Notes: generated by a model not told the origin, from the letters alone. DNA of 64,000 nt from Planctomycetota bacterium (GCA_012959525.1 DUDB01000071.1:1-64000); one strand, 5' to 3'; shown: positions 21,012 through 31,112, counted from the stretch's first letter. Made by a program: numbers and translations.

Positions 21012-24000
21012 ATGCTCGCCTCTTTGCATTCCATCCCGCGCCACGCCGTAACCCTATCACTGCTTCTGGCGACCGCGAGCGCCGCAGCGGGACAGTTCAA
21101 CCATGGGCCGGTGCACGTGCACGAGTTCCTGGCATCCAATGCCGACGGCTTGAAAGACGAGGACGGGGATTCCAGCGATTGGATCGAGATCTGGAACGGA
21201 AGCTCTGGAGCGCTGGATCTGGCTGGGTGGTACCTGAGCGACGACCTGTCGGATCTCAGCCGCTGGGCTCTTCCCTCCAGGGTCGTTCCCGCCGGCAGCG
21301 CGTTGATCGTGTTCGCCTCGAGCAAGGACCGCCTTGGCTCGGAGCTGCACACGAATTTCAAACTCTCAGCCAGCGGGGAAGATCTATGCCTCACGCGTCC
21401 AGACGGGATCACCCTGGAGAGCGCGTACTTCGCCTTCCCGGTGCAGACCACCGACGTGTCCTTCGGCCTGAAAGACACGCAGCCGGCGGAGGGTTATTTC
21501 TCCCCTCCCACACCCGGTGAGGCCAACGGGGATCAGTTCGCATTCCTTGCTCCCGTCGAATCTTCCAAGCAACGGGGACACTTCCAGGGGAGTTTCGCCC
21601 TCGCGCTGAGTCACTCGGATACCGGCGCCCAGGTTCAATACACGCTCGATGGATCGGCACCCGACGACTCCAACTTCCTCAGCTACAGTACACCGATCAC
21701 GATCGACGGCACGACCACCGTGCGCGCTCGAGCCGTGCGGGCTTCCATGGCCCCCTCTGGAGTGACAACGCACACCTACCTGTTCGCAGCCGACACCCTG
21801 GCACAGACCCATGCGGGTGTTGTGGCAGACGGGTATCCCGCGGACTGGATCGAGGAGAGTGGTGCCAACTGGGATCAGGGCGGGGGCCGGCCGGGCGCCT
21901 GGTACGGCATGGATGCGACCATCCTGGGCGCCTACACCACGGACCAATTGGAGGCAGCTCTCATGGCGGCTCCGACCGTGTCCCTCAGCATGGCTCCAGA
22001 AGACTGGTTCGGCGACGGATCAGCGGGCCCCGTAGGCGGCATCTACTGCAACTCTGAAGCCTCGGGAAGCGGGTGGCAGCGCGCTGGCTCCATGGAGTGG
22101 ATCGACCCCCACAGCTCCTTCGGGTTCAGCGTGGATTGTGGATTGTCCATCCAGGGCTCCTCAAGCACGGACCCCGTCCTGCGCAACCAACTCTCGATCA
22201 AGCTCTCCTTCAAGGACGCTTTCGGGCCCACGAAACTGAAGGAGAACGTCTTCGACGGCTCGGTAGCCCAGTTTGACCACCTCATCTTGGATGCCGGCCA
22301 TCAGAACTCCCCCAACGGGCCCGGCTCCACGAAGCTCAAGATCCACGCCCAGGGACTGCGCGATCAGTTCATGTGCGACGTTCAGGACGGCCTGGGTGGC
22401 CTGGCCCCCCGTGGCAGGCCGGTGCACGTCTACATCAATGGCCTCTACTGGGGCCTGTACAACATCCACGAGCGCGTGAACGAACAATTCGCCGCCGCCC
22501 ATGGGAAGGGCAAGAAGAGCGAGTACGACTACGTCAAGGAGGGCGTGGTGCGCGAGGGCAACTCCAACGACTGGGACGACGCCAACGCGCCCGGGGCCTG
22601 GGACACGGCGCTCACCATCGCCGCCGGGGGTCTCGACACGACGGACGTGTGGCAAGGACAGCCCGCCTACGAGGCCTTCTCCCAGTGGTTCGACGTCAGC
22701 GACTACGCCGACTATCTCCTGCTCAACTACTTCGGGGGCAATACGGACTGGCCTCAGAACAACTGGGTGGGAACCTCCCACTCGCGGCTCTCCGCGGACT
22801 ACACCGACACCAACCCGGAGGGCGCCTTCCGCTGGCACTCCTGGGATGCGGAGACGGTCCTGTACTGGGGCAATGCCGCCACGGACGTGGGGGACGGTTT
22901 CTACGATCGCACCTCCGAGACCTCCACGTGGATCGGCAGCATCGTCTATTTCTACACGTTCCTGCGCGTCAACCCGGAGTGGCGGATGCTGTTCGCCGAT
23001 CGAGCCCACGAGCACATCTTTCGCGGAGCCCTGTTTGTCGATCCCTCTTACTCGACGGCTGGCACTCCTTACGACCCGAACTTCCCCGACCGCAACGTCC
23101 CCGCGACTCTGTACTACCGCCGGGCCAGTGAATTGTGGCCAGCCGTGATCATGGAGTACGCCCGCTGGGGCAACTACTGGCACGCACCGGGCACGATCAC
23201 GCCTGCCGACTGGCTGGTCGAACGGGACCGTCTGCTGGATCAGTACTTCCCCGTGCGCACCGACGTCCTCCTAGCCCAGCTGCGCAACGTCCAACCCCAG
23301 CTGTACCCCGACCTGGATGCCCCGACACTCACCCCGCACGGGGGCACAGTGCGGGGCAGTCAGGACATTTTCCTGAGCCAGCCCACGGGAGCCACGGTCT
23401 ACTACACGCTTGACGGGAGCGACCCGCGTTTGGCTGGAGGCACGCTAAACCCGTCAGCGGTTGAGTATCAGGGCCCGTTCACGCTACCGGGACCGACCTG
23501 CTCGGTCCGTGCGCGGGCTTACGATGGCAGCGAATGGAGCGCTCTGGAGCGGGGCAATTTTGGGGTCGAGGTTGCTGTGGCCCTGAACGAGTTCCAAGCC
23601 TCCAACAAGAACACGATCCTGGACGAAAACGGAGAAGCTGATGACTGGGTGGAGCTGGTCAACACAGGCACCCAGAGCCTGGACCTCACCGGGTGGGGCT
23701 TGTCGGACGATGCCAACAATCCCGGCAAGTGGCGTTTTCCGGCTGGCACGACCATCTGGCCAAAGAACTATCTATTGGTCTGGCTGGATGAGGATGGGAG
23801 TCAAGGCCCCCTGCACGCCAACTTCAAGCTCCGGGCGCAGGGGGAGGCCATCTTCCTGTGCGGTCCGGCCATCACGGGCAACGTTCCTTTGGACTCCGTT
23901 TCGTTCGGGCCCCAGGACCCGGACCGCTCCTTCGGTCGTATACCCAACGGCAAAGGCCCATTCGTGACCCTGGTCACGCCCTCGCCGAGGGACCCCAATC

Positions 24001-24020
24001 GCCGCGGTCGAACGCAGTAG
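21012..24020 (+). CDS. Secreted lamin-tail / CotH-kinase protein, copy 2 (paralogue of the preceding gene)
   Basis: The 1002-residue protein has the same architecture as the gene before it: signal peptide, lamin-tail domain (VHVHEFLASNADGLKDEDGD), chitobiase-C-like domain, CotH core with GLYWGLYNIHERVNEQF (His486), EYDYVKEG and HSWDAETVLYWG, then TLDGSDPRLAGG and a C-terminal lamin-tail domain. Many stretches are identical between the two, for example the GLDTTDVWQGQPAY and DLDAP segments, so this is a tandem duplication that has since diverged. Divergence is greatest in the signal peptide and the first beta domains. The 161-base gap before it is AT-richer than its surroundings and may hold its own promoter. 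It ends 11 bases before the convergent GNAT gene. Confidence 0.88.
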   Translation: MLASLHSIPRHAVTLSLLLATASAAAGQFNHGPVHVHEFLASNADGLKDEDGDSSDWIEIWNGSSGALDLAGWYLSDDLSDLSRWALPSRVVPAGSALIVFASSKDRLGSELHTNFKLSASGEDLCLTRPDGITLESAYFAFPVQTTDVSFGLKDTQPAEGYFSPPTPGEANGDQFAFLAPVESSKQRGHFQGSFALALSHSDTGAQVQYTLDGSAPDDSNFLSYSTPITIDGTTTVRARAVRASMAPSGVTTHTYLFAADTLAQTHAGVVADGYPADWIEESGANWDQGGGRPGAWYGMDATILGAYTTDQLEAALMAAPTVSLSMAPEDWFGDGSAGPVGGIYCNSEASGSGWQRAGSMEWIDPHSSFGFSVDCGLSIQGSSSTDPVLRNQLSIKLSFKDAFGPTKLKENVFDGSVAQFDHLILDAGHQNSPNGPGSTKLKIHAQGLRDQFMCDVQDGLGGLAPRGRPVHVYINGLYWGLYNIHERVNEQFAAAHGKGKKSEYDYVKEGVVREGNSNDWDDANAPGAWDTALTIAAGGLDTTDVWQGQPAYEAFSQWFDVSDYADYLLLNYFGGNTDWPQNNWVGTSHSRLSADYTDTNPEGAFRWHSWDAETVLYWGNAATDVGDGFYDRTSETSTWIGSIVYFYTFLRVNPEWRMLFADRAHEHIFRGALFVDPSYSTAGTPYDPNFPDRNVPATLYYRRASELWPAVIMEYARWGNYWHAPGTITPADWLVERDRLLDQYFPVRTDVLLAQLRNVQPQLYPDLDAPTLTPHGGTVRGSQDIFLSQPTGATVYYTLDGSDPRLAGGTLNPSAVEYQGPFTLPGPTCSVRARAYDGSEWSALERGNFGVEVAVALNEFQASNKNTILDENGEADDWVELVNTGTQSLDLTGWGLSDDANNPGKWRFPAGTTIWPKNYLLVWLDEDGSQGPLHANFKLRAQGEAIFLCGPAITGNVPLDSVSFGPQDPDRSFGRIPNGKGPFVTLVTPSPRDPNRRGRTQ

Positions 24021-24031
24021 CCGCGGGACCC

Positions 24032-24508
24032 TCAGGGCTGCAGGACCATCACCTCGTGGGAGCGCACGAAGCCCCAACGCTCTCCCATTGAAATCAGGGC
24101 GTCATCGTTGTGGCCAGCACGCGCAGCCAGCTCTGGGTGCCCACGACGCTTCATCTCCGCGGTCACGGCACTCACCATGGACCGTGCCAGCCCCCTGTGG
24201 CGGTAATTCCGATCCACTTCGAGAGCTGCGATGAACGGCGTCTCCATCCCGGTCACCGGGTCCGCCAACGGCACGATTACGCAGTAGCCCAAGCGTGCAC
24301 CCTTCGGACTATCAGGCTCGCTGGCATGGGCCGTCAAGAGCAGACCGGCCGAGCTTTCATCCGCTCGCCGGAGCAAGGCCGCCCCAAGCCCTTCGCCGGG
24401 GTCCCGATCCGTCCACTCCGCGGTCAGGCGGGTCACGTAGCGATCCAGGTCCGTGATCAGGTCCGCCCAATCGCAAGGTTTCTCGTGCAACGTCAGGCTC
24501 ACATTCAT
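24032..24508 (-). CDS. GNAT-family N-acetyltransferase
   Basis: The 158-residue protein carries the GNAT acetyl-CoA binding motif as ALEVDRNYRHRGLARSMV (R-x-x-G-x-A type), preceded by the strand GYCVIVPLADPVTG and followed by a C-terminal WGFVRSHEVMVLQP strand typical of the fold. The substrate is unknown. Its start codon overlaps the stop of the RND pump gene (ATGA at 24505-24508), so it is the last gene of the adaptor-pump operon. A role linked to export or to modifying an exported toxic compound is possible but unproven. Confidence 0.8.
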   Translation of the reverse strand: MNVSLTLHEKPCDWADLITDLDRYVTRLTAEWTDRDPGEGLGAALLRRADESSAGLLLTAHASEPDSPKGARLGYCVIVPLADPVTGMETPFIAALEVDRNYRHRGLARSMVSAVTAEMKRRGHPELAARAGHNDDALISMGERWGFVRSHEVMVLQP

Positions 24509-27500
24509 GCTCTCACCTCCACACTCAGTACTTCCCGCTGGCGTCTGCCGGGAAGCGCCTTGGAAAACAGACTCGAGAGATCCACCAGGACCGCATAGCA
24601 GCAGGGAACCAATACCAGGACCAGCAGGGTCGCGGCCCCCAGACCATAGAAGATGCTAATGGCCATGGGTTGTAGGAAACGGGCGTCACCGCTGACGAAA
24701 AAGGTCAGAGGACTGAGGCCCAGCATAGTCGTCGCCGAGGTCAGCAGAATGGGCCGGAAGCGCAGACGGCCCGCTTCAAGCAGGGCTTGGAGCAGGTCAT
24801 CCCCCTGCGACCGACGCCAATTGGCGAAATCTACCAGGATCAGCGAATCGTTCACGACGACACCGATCAGCGCCAGAAGCCCGATCAAGGAGAGCAGAGT
24901 GATTGAGACCCCCATGATCCCGTGGCCAACGATCATCCCCAGGCTGGCGAAAGGGATGATGAACATGATGACAAGGGGCTGCAGGAAGGAGCGGAAGAGG
25001 GTTCCGAGGATGAGGTAGATCAGCGACAGGGCGATGCCGCCGGCCAGGGTCAAGCCCCCCAGAGCCTCGCTCGTCTCCTCGGCATCGCCTTTGATGTCCA
25101 AGGTGTACCCCGGGTATTCGCTTGCCATGGCATGCCAGCGCTCAACCATCACGGCAGTGATATCGGCGGCGTTGCCCTCGCTCTTGTTCACATCCGCCGT
25201 CACCGTCACGGACCGCTGCAGCCCATCCCGGGTGATCGTCGCTGGCCCCCGGTCGTAGACCAGATCCGCCGCCACGGACAGCGGCACGCGCAGGCCCGGC
25301 GTGCCCGGCACCGCAACGCGCAGACGCTCCAGAATGCCCGCCTGCTGGCGCACCCACTCGGGGTACTTGACCACCAACTCCACGTCGTCCGTACCTCGCC
25401 GCAGATGACCGAAGGTGCTGCCCGCAAAAGCGCTGCGTAGCTCGCTGCCCAGCCCCGCCTCAGTGAATCCGAGACTGCGGCCCCGCTCGCTAAGACGCAC
25501 ACGCACCTGCCGAGCGCCCTCATCTAGGTTGTCATGCACGTCCCGCACCCCGGCAAAGGTGAGCAGCTCGGTCTGCAGACGTCCAGAGATTGCCTCAAGC
25601 TGCTGTAGGTCGTCACCGCGCACTCCGAGTTCAATGGCCCGGCCGGTGGGACCCGACTGGGGCTGACCGACCTCGATGCCCTGCACGCTCGGGGGCAAGT
25701 CCTTGAATCCCGCCCGGAGCACTTCAGTGATCTCGCTCACGCTCATGCGACGGCTGGGCCCCTCTCGCAACTCGACCCAGATCTGAGCCAGATTGCTTCC
25801 CAACTCATAGATAGAGATCTCCGGAGCGTTGACCCCCACGAGGGTGTTGACGCTCTCCAGTTCGGAAGCAGGCAGGGCCAGGGCGGCTGCCTCCACTTGG
25901 CGTGCCACCTGTTCGGTCTCGTCTAGGCTGATCCCCGGCTCCAGACGCAGGCTCACGTAGAAGAGCTTGGACTCAAAGTCGTCGAAGAAGACAAAGGGCA
26001 CCCGATAGGCCCCAAGGGTCCCCACCACGGCGAGGATCGCGAGAGCTGCGGCCAGGGTGACGTAACGCCAGCGCAGACAGGCGGCGAGGAACCTGGAGTA
26101 GAGAGTACGCAAGGGCAGGTACCAAGTACGCCCGCCCTTGGCCTTGCCCTTCTCCACTCGGGGTGCAGCCCAGTGAGCCAGATGCACGGGCAGGATCGTA
26201 AGTGCCTCGAAGATCGATACGGCCAAGCACAGGGAAACCACCAGGGGCAAGGGACGCAAGAAGTTGCCGACCTGTCCGCCCAGCATCAAGATGGGCAGGA
26301 AGGCGGCGACACTGGTCAGGATGGTAGCAATGACCGGGCGGCCGACCTGGGCTGTGCCGGTGATGGCAGCCTGCTTGGGGTCCATACCCTCTTCCATCAG
26401 GCGGTAGACGTTCTCTCCCACCACGATGGCGTCGTCGACGACCATCCCCAGCACGACGATCAGCGCGAACATGGTGATCATGTTCATGCTGACACCCAGC
26501 GCGCCCGCCAGGAGCAGGCCTCCCATGAAGGCAATGGGTACGCCCAGAGCCGTAACCAGCGCGACGGGGAAGCTAAGGAAGAGGAACAGGGCACCAAGCA
26601 CCAATAGGCCCCCCAGGGCCCCCGACTCCTTCATGATCTGCAGACGGTTGGACACGTACACGGACAGGTCCGAATTGGTGCCCAGGGAAGTCCCAGCCGG
26701 CATGTTCAGGGACTCTTCCTCGACGTAGGCGTGCACCGCGCGCGCGATGTCGATGATGTCCCCCGAAGAAGACTTGTTGACCTGCATGTGGAGGCAGGGC
26801 CGACCATTGAATCGAGCGCGGCTCAACCTGCGCGCGAATGTGTCGTGACAGAACGCCACCTGGGAGAGGCGTACCATGGAGCCATCTGGCCGGGTCAGAA
26901 TGGGAAGATCCTCCAAGTCCTCGGCCCAGTCCAATTCGGCGTCCACCCGCAGGGACCAGTTCCCCTCACTGGTCTCCAAGCTCCCCAAGGGCACGCTGGC
27001 CGCCTTGGCACCTACGGCGGCCCCCACTTGCTGCAGGGTCAATCCGTAGCGCTCAAGAGCCTCAGGATCCGCCTCGATCCAGACCTGCGGATTGCGCGTG
27101 CCCGTCAGTTTAACGGTGCGCACTCCCGGGATGGCCTCCAGCCCCCGTCGATGCTCCTCAGCCAGGCCACGTAGCTTGGCCTCGCTCGCCGTGCCGTACA
27201 CGAACACGGCGACGACGGGGAACACGTTTTCGACCTCCTGTACGCGCGGGTCCTCCACCTGTTCGGGCAGTTCGGAGGTCTCGCGGCGCACGGCGTCCCG
27301 AACATCCTCCAGAACCTCGCTCGGATTCTCCCCCCGGGCGAGCGTCAAGGTCAGACGCGAGATGCCCTCCTGGGACACGGAGAGAATCTCGTCCAACCCC
27401 CTGACCCCGTCCACCGCGTCCTCAAGTGGACGGGTGATCAGGCGCTCGACGTCTTCCGCTGATGCACCGGGGTAGGGCGTCAAGACCTCGATCTGGCCCA

Positions 27501-27630
27501 GGGAGTAGTCCGGGAACACCTCACGCGGCATCTGTTCGTAGACGAACCAGCCACAGACCAGGATGGCGGTCATGGCCAGGTTGGCAGCCACGGGGTTGCC
27601 CACGGCCATGCGCACGATGCTTCGGATCAT
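24505..27630 (-). CDS. RND-family efflux pump (inner-membrane permease)
   Basis: The 1041-residue protein has the RND layout: one N-terminal helix, a large periplasmic loop, helices 2-6, a second loop and helices 8-12. The N-terminus (IRSIVRMAVGNPVAANLAM) and the TM4 proton-relay motif GMVVDDAIVVGENVYR are visible, the latter with the Asp-Asp pair needed for proton coupling. This is the AcrB/MexF-like drug and metabolite exporter branch rather than a heavy-metal type, judged by sequence flavour only. It overlaps the adaptor gene by 4 bases (27627-27630). No outer-membrane TolC gene is present, so that partner must be encoded elsewhere. Confidence 0.9.
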   Translation of the reverse strand: MIRSIVRMAVGNPVAANLAMTAILVCGWFVYEQMPREVFPDYSLGQIEVLTPYPGASAEDVERLITRPLEDAVDGVRGLDEILSVSQEGISRLTLTLARGENPSEVLEDVRDAVRRETSELPEQVEDPRVQEVENVFPVVAVFVYGTASEAKLRGLAEEHRRGLEAIPGVRTVKLTGTRNPQVWIEADPEALERYGLTLQQVGAAVGAKAASVPLGSLETSEGNWSLRVDAELDWAEDLEDLPILTRPDGSMVRLSQVAFCHDTFARRLSRARFNGRPCLHMQVNKSSSGDIIDIARAVHAYVEEESLNMPAGTSLGTNSDLSVYVSNRLQIMKESGALGGLLVLGALFLFLSFPVALVTALGVPIAFMGGLLLAGALGVSMNMITMFALIVVLGMVVDDAIVVGENVYRLMEEGMDPKQAAITGTAQVGRPVIATILTSVAAFLPILMLGGQVGNFLRPLPLVVSLCLAVSIFEALTILPVHLAHWAAPRVEKGKAKGGRTWYLPLRTLYSRFLAACLRWRYVTLAAALAILAVVGTLGAYRVPFVFFDDFESKLFYVSLRLEPGISLDETEQVARQVEAAALALPASELESVNTLVGVNAPEISIYELGSNLAQIWVELREGPSRRMSVSEITEVLRAGFKDLPPSVQGIEVGQPQSGPTGRAIELGVRGDDLQQLEAISGRLQTELLTFAGVRDVHDNLDEGARQVRVRLSERGRSLGFTEAGLGSELRSAFAGSTFGHLRRGTDDVELVVKYPEWVRQQAGILERLRVAVPGTPGLRVPLSVAADLVYDRGPATITRDGLQRSVTVTADVNKSEGNAADITAVMVERWHAMASEYPGYTLDIKGDAEETSEALGGLTLAGGIALSLIYLILGTLFRSFLQPLVIMFIIPFASLGMIVGHGIMGVSITLLSLIGLLALIGVVVNDSLILVDFANWRRSQGDDLLQALLEAGRLRFRPILLTSATTMLGLSPLTFFVSGDARFLQPMAISIFYGLGAATLLVLVLVPCCYAVLVDLSSLFSKALPGRRQREVLSVEVRA

Positions 27631-28934
27631 CGCGTCAGGTCGCCAGCTGCCACGTCACGGACTTGCACACAAGTGCCGTGAGTGAGGAGGCTCAAGGAAG
27701 ACACGGCGATGCGCTCGCCTTCTTCAACGCCCCCGCTCAAGGCCCAGAGGGCCTCGCTGAGCGCGGTGCCCAGCTGGGCCAGCTTCACGGGCCGGGCCAG
27801 GACCACGTCGCGGCCCTGTTCATCCTGTGCCAAGACGAACAGGTGCGGCAGCCCGTCGATGAAGGTGAAGGACTCACGGTGGAAGGCAAAAGTGCTCTCC
27901 AGGGGATCCAACTCAATGACAGCCTCGGCGTACAGACCCGCCGCAAGCCCGCCCCCTGATTTGACCTGGGAGGCCGCTGCGGTGGGCTCCAGCTCCAGCT
28001 CAACGGGAATGGAGCGAGTGAGCGGATCGGCTTGAGCGCCTATCGACCGGACCCGCGCCCGGCGTGACCCATCAGGCTGAGAAGGGAAGCGAACGGAGGC
28101 GGCCATATCGAGTCGCAAGCCCACGGTCTGCTCAGCGGGCACGTGAACCAGCAGTCGCAGAGTCTGTACGTCCAGAAGTTGAGCCAAGGGAACCCCCGGC
28201 GCCACGAAACCACCCACCGCCGGAGCATGCCCCTCAAGCCGTCCACCGAAGGGAGCCCGAGCCGCAGTCTTGAACAAGCGTGTGCGAGCAAGCTCGAGTA
28301 TTTGCTCGCGTTCGCTACGCAAGGCCTCGGCTGAGCGAACGGTGACCGAAGAGTTCTCAACTCGGGCCTCAGCTTCATGCACCCCCTGGTCGGCGAGAGA
28401 GCGCCGAGCCACTGCTGCGTCCAAGTCGCTGGCCCGCAGGTGCCCCTCGCCCACGAGTCGGTCCACCCGCCCTTCTTCCCGCGCCAAGGCGTCCCGATGC
28501 TCGCGGGCGGAGACTTCGGCCCCTCGGGATTGAGTCACCGCCAGCCGGGCCTGCTGCAGTGCGGCAGCGGCTTGTTCTAGGAGCGCCACCGCACGCGCCA
28601 CTTCAAGGGTCAGCTCATCTGCGTTTACCCTCCAGAGCAGAGTTCCGGCGTCGACCCATGCGCCGCTGCGCCACTGATCGGAGACCTCTACCAATAACCC
28701 GCCCACCTCCGGAGCCAGGGTAGCGGTCCGCGCTGGACGCAAAGTTCCCTGCACAGAAACGGACCTGGGAACCACCCGCCGTCGAGCCTGCACCCACTCC
28801 ACTGGGACCGGGCCGAGGTCCGAAACGGCGATCTGGGCGGGCGGGGGCGCACTCGCCACGATCCAGGCGCAGAGGCTGAGACTGCCGGCCACCAGGGCAG
28901 CCACGCACAGAATGGAGAGCAGGAAGCGGGACAT
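27627..28934 (-). CDS. RND efflux periplasmic adaptor (membrane fusion protein)
   Basis: The 435-residue protein starts with a single membrane anchor (FLLSILCVAALVAGSLSLCAW), followed by SVQGTLRPARTATLAPEVGG, the start of the lipoyl/barrel-sandwich hybrid. A long alpha-hairpin of about 110 residues with Ala/Glu/Arg heptads follows (ALLEQAAAALQQARLAVTQ), then the returning lipoyl half AARAPFGGRLEGHAPAVGGF and the beta-barrel. This is the HlyD/AcrA type adaptor that links the RND pump to an outer-membrane channel. It is first in the operon and overlaps the pump gene by 4 bases. It is divergent from the trigger factor gene (113-base gap). Confidence 0.88.
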   Translation of the reverse strand: MSRFLLSILCVAALVAGSLSLCAWIVASAPPPAQIAVSDLGPVPVEWVQARRRVVPRSVSVQGTLRPARTATLAPEVGGLLVEVSDQWRSGAWVDAGTLLWRVNADELTLEVARAVALLEQAAAALQQARLAVTQSRGAEVSAREHRDALAREEGRVDRLVGEGHLRASDLDAAVARRSLADQGVHEAEARVENSSVTVRSAEALRSEREQILELARTRLFKTAARAPFGGRLEGHAPAVGGFVAPGVPLAQLLDVQTLRLLVHVPAEQTVGLRLDMAASVRFPSQPDGSRRARVRSIGAQADPLTRSIPVELELEPTAAASQVKSGGGLAAGLYAEAVIELDPLESTFAFHRESFTFIDGLPHLFVLAQDEQGRDVVLARPVKLAQLGTALSEALWALSGGVEEGERIAVSSLSLLTHGTCVQVRDVAAGDLTR

Positions 28935-29047
28935 GAGCGGAAATAGTACACCACCCGATACTCGAGCCGGGTGCTGGACTGGACGGACGGGGCCAGCGCG
29001 GGTTCAATCTCCGCTCTCGTCCCTTCCTACCCTGACCCCATCAACTC

Positions 29048-30334
29048 GTGGATATCACCGTAGACCAATCCGATCCGAGCACCGCCGAGGTCTCCTGCAA
29101 GATCACCGCCTCGGAGTTCCGCAGCGAGCTCACAACCGGCTTGCGCCAAGCCGGCAGCAGAATGAACATGAAGGGCTTCCGACCCGGAAAGGTGCCGCTC
29201 AAGGTTCTGGAGAAGCAGTTCGGAGCCGAGATGCACCAGGAGGTCCTGCAGACCTTCCTGCGCAAGGCCTACGACCAAGCCGTGGAGGACGAGTCCCTCC
29301 AGCCCATGGCCTCACCGCGCATGGTCTCAGACGCGCCGGAAGCCGATGAGAGTGGCGACTACGAACTCTCCTTCTCGGTGCCCCTCAAACCCAACTTCGA
29401 GTTGTCGGACTACAAGGGCCTCAAGATCGAATCGGAGTTGGAGCCGGTCCTGCCCCAGCAGGTACAAGGCGTGGTGGACGATATCCGCCGCCAGGAGTCC
29501 GTACCCGAGCCCGCTGGCGATGAGGGCATCGACGAGAACGGTGTTGTGCTCTGCGACCTGACCTTCCTGCACGAGGGGGAGTCGGTACTGGAGCGCGAAG
29601 GCCTGCGCCTGTCGGCCAGCACGCCTCCTCCCGGACTGGATCCGGAGACTTACACCAAGGCCCTGGTCGGGGCCAAGGACGAGTCGGTGATTGAACTCGA
29701 GATGGTGTTGCCCGCCGACCTAGAGAACGAGGCGGCACAGGGTCAGCCCGGCACCTGCCGGCTGACTATCAAGCAAGCCTTCTCAATGGTGCCTCCCCCG
29801 GACGAGGATATCTTCGCCAAGCTCGAGGTCGAAGACCAGGCCGGCCTGGAAGCCAAGATCCGCGAGCGCATGGTCGAGTCCGCGCAGGAGCGCGAGCATG
29901 GTCGCCAGGAAACCGTCCTGCTCGATCGGGTCATCACCGGGACCTCCATGGACTTGCCTGAGACCATCCTCGAAGAGCAGACCGAGCAGCGCCTGGAGCA
30001 GATGAAGCAGCAGCTGGCCGAGCAAGGTGCGGACGAAGAGCAGATTGCCGCTCAGGCCGAGGAGCAGCAGACCACCGCCCGCCAGGAAGCCGAGCGCGGC
30101 CTGCGTGCACTGCTGGTCGTGGAGTCCCTGGGAGACAAAGAGGAGCTGCTGGTCACCGCCGAGGACATCCAGACCGAGTTGGGGGCCATTGCGGAACGCA
30201 ACGGCGTCTCGGTCGAAGAGGTCCGGAAGTACTATTCAGAAAATAATCTGGCCCAACAGATGACCGTGGAGATCCTTGAACGCAAGGTACGCAAGTTCCT
30301 CCGGGAGAGTGCCGAAGTGTCTACTCCAGGCTAG
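29048..30334 (+). CDS. tig: Trigger factor
   Basis: The 428-residue protein begins, from a GTG, with the ribosome-binding domain of trigger factor; the signature loop is MNMKGFRPGKVPLKVLEKQF (family GFRxGKxP). The C-terminal part is the long helical chaperone region (LEEQTEQRLEQMKQQLAEQG, ending KVRKFLRESAEV). The middle segment, where the FKBP peptidyl-prolyl isomerase domain belongs (about 155-240), reads GVVLCDLTFLHEGESVLERE and lacks the aromatic active-site pattern, so the isomerase is probably eroded. It assists nascent chains on the ribosome. It sits before clpP and clpX, the common order tig-clpP-clpX. Confidence 0.92.
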   Translation: MDITVDQSDPSTAEVSCKITASEFRSELTTGLRQAGSRMNMKGFRPGKVPLKVLEKQFGAEMHQEVLQTFLRKAYDQAVEDESLQPMASPRMVSDAPEADESGDYELSFSVPLKPNFELSDYKGLKIESELEPVLPQQVQGVVDDIRRQESVPEPAGDEGIDENGVVLCDLTFLHEGESVLEREGLRLSASTPPPGLDPETYTKALVGAKDESVIELEMVLPADLENEAAQGQPGTCRLTIKQAFSMVPPPDEDIFAKLEVEDQAGLEAKIRERMVESAQEREHGRQETVLLDRVITGTSMDLPETILEEQTEQRLEQMKQQLAEQGADEEQIAAQAEEQQTTARQEAERGLRALLVVESLGDKEELLVTAEDIQTELGAIAERNGVSVEEVRKYYSENNLAQQMTVEILERKVRKFLRESAEVSTPG

Positions 30335-30401
30335 CCCTCAAGACCCCTCCCATCCCTCAGCCCGCCGATCCCTTTTCCACCGCATCCCCTAGGATCCTCC
30401 C

Positions 30402-31010
30402 GTGACTACACAGAACTACTACCCCGTCCCCTTCGTAATCGAGAAGACCGGCCGTGGCGAGCGCCAGTACGACATCTACTCGCGCCTCCTGGAGGACCGC
30501 ATCATTTTCCTGGGGACCCCCATCGATGATCAGGTGGCCAATGCCGTCATGGCTCAGCTGCTCTTCCTGGACAAGAGCGGCCGTAACCAGGACATCAAGA
30601 TGTACATCAACTCTCCCGGTGGATCGGTCACGGCAGGCCTGGCCATCTACGACACCATGCAGCTGGTGGAGCCGGACATCTCCACCTACTGCCTGGGGCA
30701 AGCCGCATCCATGGGCGCAGTCCTCCTCGCGGGAGGGGCCAAGGGCAAGCGCTTCGCCCTGCCCAACTCGCGCGTCATGATCCACCAACCTTCAGGGGGC
30801 TCGGGTGGAACCGCCAAGGACATGGAGATCCAGGTGGGTGAAATTCTCAAAATGAAGAGGAGCCTAGAGGGCATCATCGGCGAGCACTGCGGCAAGACCC
30901 CCGAGGAGATCGACGCAGCCTCAGATCGTGACAATTTCATGTCTCCCGAAGAAGCACTCGCATTCGGCATCATCGACGAGATCGTCGTACGGGCCGATCC
31001 GAAGGGCTGA
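30402..31010 (+). CDS. clpP: ClpP, ATP-dependent Clp protease proteolytic subunit
   Basis: The 202-residue protein has the serine protease triad with ClpP spacing: S103 in [15 protein letters not shown]128 in VMIHQPSGG and D177 in [12 protein letters not shown]. It forms a tetradecameric barrel that degrades proteins delivered by ClpX or ClpA. The start is a GTG; the N-terminus [20 protein letters not shown] matches the family, which has a short propeptide here. It follows tig by 67 bases and precedes clpX, with a strong terminator in between. Confidence 0.96.
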   Translation: MTTQNYYPVPFVIEKTGRGERQYDIYSRLLEDRIIFLGTPIDDQVANAVMAQLLFLDKSGRNQDIKMYINSPGGSVTAGLAIYDTMQLVEPDISTYCLGQAASMGAVLLAGGAKGKRFALPNSRVMIHQPSGGSGGTAKDMEIQVGEILKMKRSLEGIIGEHCGKTPEEIDAASDRDNFMSPEEALAFGIIDEIVVRADPKG

Positions 31011-31072
31011 CTGAACAGGGTGGGTAAAACAATCAGCGGATCCGGGCAGGAGTCGCTCCGTAGTGAGTCAAT

Positions 31073-31112
31073 GGGGCGTGTCTCAACCTAGTGACGCGCC
31101 CCTCCCTTTTTT
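31073..31112 (+). terminator. Rho-independent terminator after clpP
   Basis: The 10-base arms GGGGCGTGTC (31073-31082) and GACGCGCCCC (31093-31102) pair along their full length, with one G-U, around a 10-base loop. A run CCC then six T (31107-31112) follows. It lies 63 bases after the clpP stop and 61 bases before the clpX start, so clpX probably also has its own promoter. Confidence 0.8.
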
